This document shows positions 5,128-5,694 of a stretch of 5,694 nt of DNA, in pieces. Numbering within the stretch: position 1 is the first letter of the stretch; each line of letters starts with the position of its first letter. A program made the translations under genes and the position numbers. The notes under the pieces are model-generated. The model saw only the letters and a list, made by a program, of their open reading frames with translations, did no database searches and was not told the DNA's origin. The stretch spans positions 1 through 5,694 of the forward strand of contig CAJCJE010000893.1 of assembly GCA_903970565.1 (NCBI GenBank). The letters run 5' to 3'. The stretch is from Candidatus Melainabacteria bacterium. GTDB taxonomy: Bacteria > Actinomycetota > Actinomycetes > Mycobacteriales > Pseudonocardiaceae.

Positions 5128-5200
5128 AGTGGACTGGACGAGCTGCGTAGGACGCCGTCCCGCCATTCGATGGCGACGTCTCGGTGACAAGGGAGATCAG

Positions 5201-5694
5201 GTGACCCGCGGGGAGCTGCGTGGCGTTGTTGCGCTGGATGGACCGTCGGGCACCGGAAAGTCGACCGTGGCCCGCCGGCTGGCCAGCACACTGCGTGCTC
5301 GCTATCTGGACACCGGTGCGATGTACCGGGCGATGACCGTGGCCGTGCTCGACGCCGGGATCGACCCGAGGGACGACGCCACCGCCGTCGCCGCGCTCGC
5401 CACCTCCCTCGCCGCGGCCGACCTCGTCATCGGCACCGATCCGTCCGCGCCGTCGGTGCGGCTGCGCGGTGTCGACGTGGCCGGCGAGATCCGTGGCCAG
5501 TCCGTCACCTCCTCGGTGTCGGCCGTCGCCGGGGTGCCCTCGGTGCGCGCGGTGCTGATCGAGGCCCAGCGGAAGATCATCGCCGATGCCCTCAGAGCCG
5601 GCGGCGGCATCGTCGTCGAAGGCCGGGACATCGGCTCGGTCGTCGCACCCGACGCCGACCTGAAGGTCTACCTCGACGCGAGTCCGGAGGCGCG
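5201..5694 (+). CDS. cmk: Cytidylate kinase, (d)CMP kinase, 3'-partial
   Basis: Cmk transfers phosphate from ATP to CMP or dCMP to give CDP or dCDP, a cytosolic step in pyrimidine nucleotide recycling. The first 164 codons are present; family members are about 220-230 residues, so the C-terminal quarter, including most of the lid and adenine-binding region, lies beyond the window. GTG 5201 is chosen because AGGGAG at 5190-5195 is a good Shine-Dalgarno sequence 5 nt upstream and the P-loop follows at the usual distance. The P-loop GPSGTGKST is at residues 14-22. YLDTGAMYR at 35-43 is the CMP-site motif, and GRDIGSVV at 141-148 is the conserved family signature (R142, D143). The inserted CMP-binding segment between them (about 63-100) is Ala/Val-rich as in other actinobacteria. 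It probably has its own promoter in the 118-nt gap upstream. Confidence 0.96.
   Translation, partial: MTRGELRGVVALDGPSGTGKSTVARRLASTLRARYLDTGAMYRAMTVAVLDAGIDPRDDATAVAALATSLAAADLVIGTDPSAPSVRLRGVDVAGEIRGQSVTSSVSAVAGVPSVRAVLIEAQRKIIADALRAGGGIVVEGRDIGSVVAPDADLKVYLDASPEA

Noticed and set aside
5150..5160. GGAC-GCC-GTCC small inverted repeat in the cmk leader as a regulatory stem.
   Set aside because: Only 4 bp with a 3-nt loop, easily due to chance in this composition; no riboswitch-like conserved core was seen in the leader.

Overview
The window comes from a high-G+C actinobacterium. Third codon positions are almost all G or C, starts include GTG and TTG, and every recognisable protein looks actinobacterial. 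The gene order parA-like, scpA, scpB, rluB, cmk matches the order I recall for Mycobacterium tuberculosis Rv1708 to Rv1712. Two genes are extra to that order: a short ORF between parA and scpA, and a DUF1015 gene between rluB and cmk. Genus and order cannot be fixed from this much sequence; the layout would suit a Pseudonocardiales-like actinomycete, but that is a guess.

Layout, all on the + strand. (1) 2-928: a ParA/Soj-type ATPase, cut at its 5' end by the window edge. (2) 966-1295: a 109-residue protein with a flexible N-terminus and a C-terminal segment that reads like a ribbon-helix-helix (RHH) fold, starting at TTG. (3) 1292-2269: scpA, the kleisin of bacterial SMC condensin. (4) 2266-2949: scpB, the winged-helix partner of ScpA. 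(5) 2942-3706: an RluB/RsuA-family 23S rRNA pseudouridine synthase. These five genes form one tight operon. The small gene, scpA and scpB each start within 4 nt of an upstream stop, and the last junction overlaps by 8 nt. Between parA and the small gene lies a 14-codon mini-ORF that overlaps both neighbours and runs through a short hairpin next to the TTG start.

A 161-nt gap (3707-3867) holds inverted repeats that may form a terminator, and then a probable leaderless promoter. (6) 3868-5082: a DUF1015-family protein of unknown function. A 118-nt gap (5083-5200) holds a compact GCAA-tetraloop hairpin and a likely promoter. (7) 5201-5694: the first 164 codons of cmk, cut by the 3' edge.

How the genes may work together: ScpA and ScpB join SMC (encoded elsewhere) to compact and separate chromosomes. 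A ParA-type ATPase followed by a small RHH-like protein resembles the ParA plus small DNA-binding partner arrangement of plasmid partition modules. The most interesting hypothesis here is therefore that a ParA/RHH pair is built into the condensin operon. RluB and Cmk are housekeeping genes often found beside scpAB. No RNA genes, mobile elements, CRISPR arrays or phage genes were seen, and no gap exceeds 300 nt.
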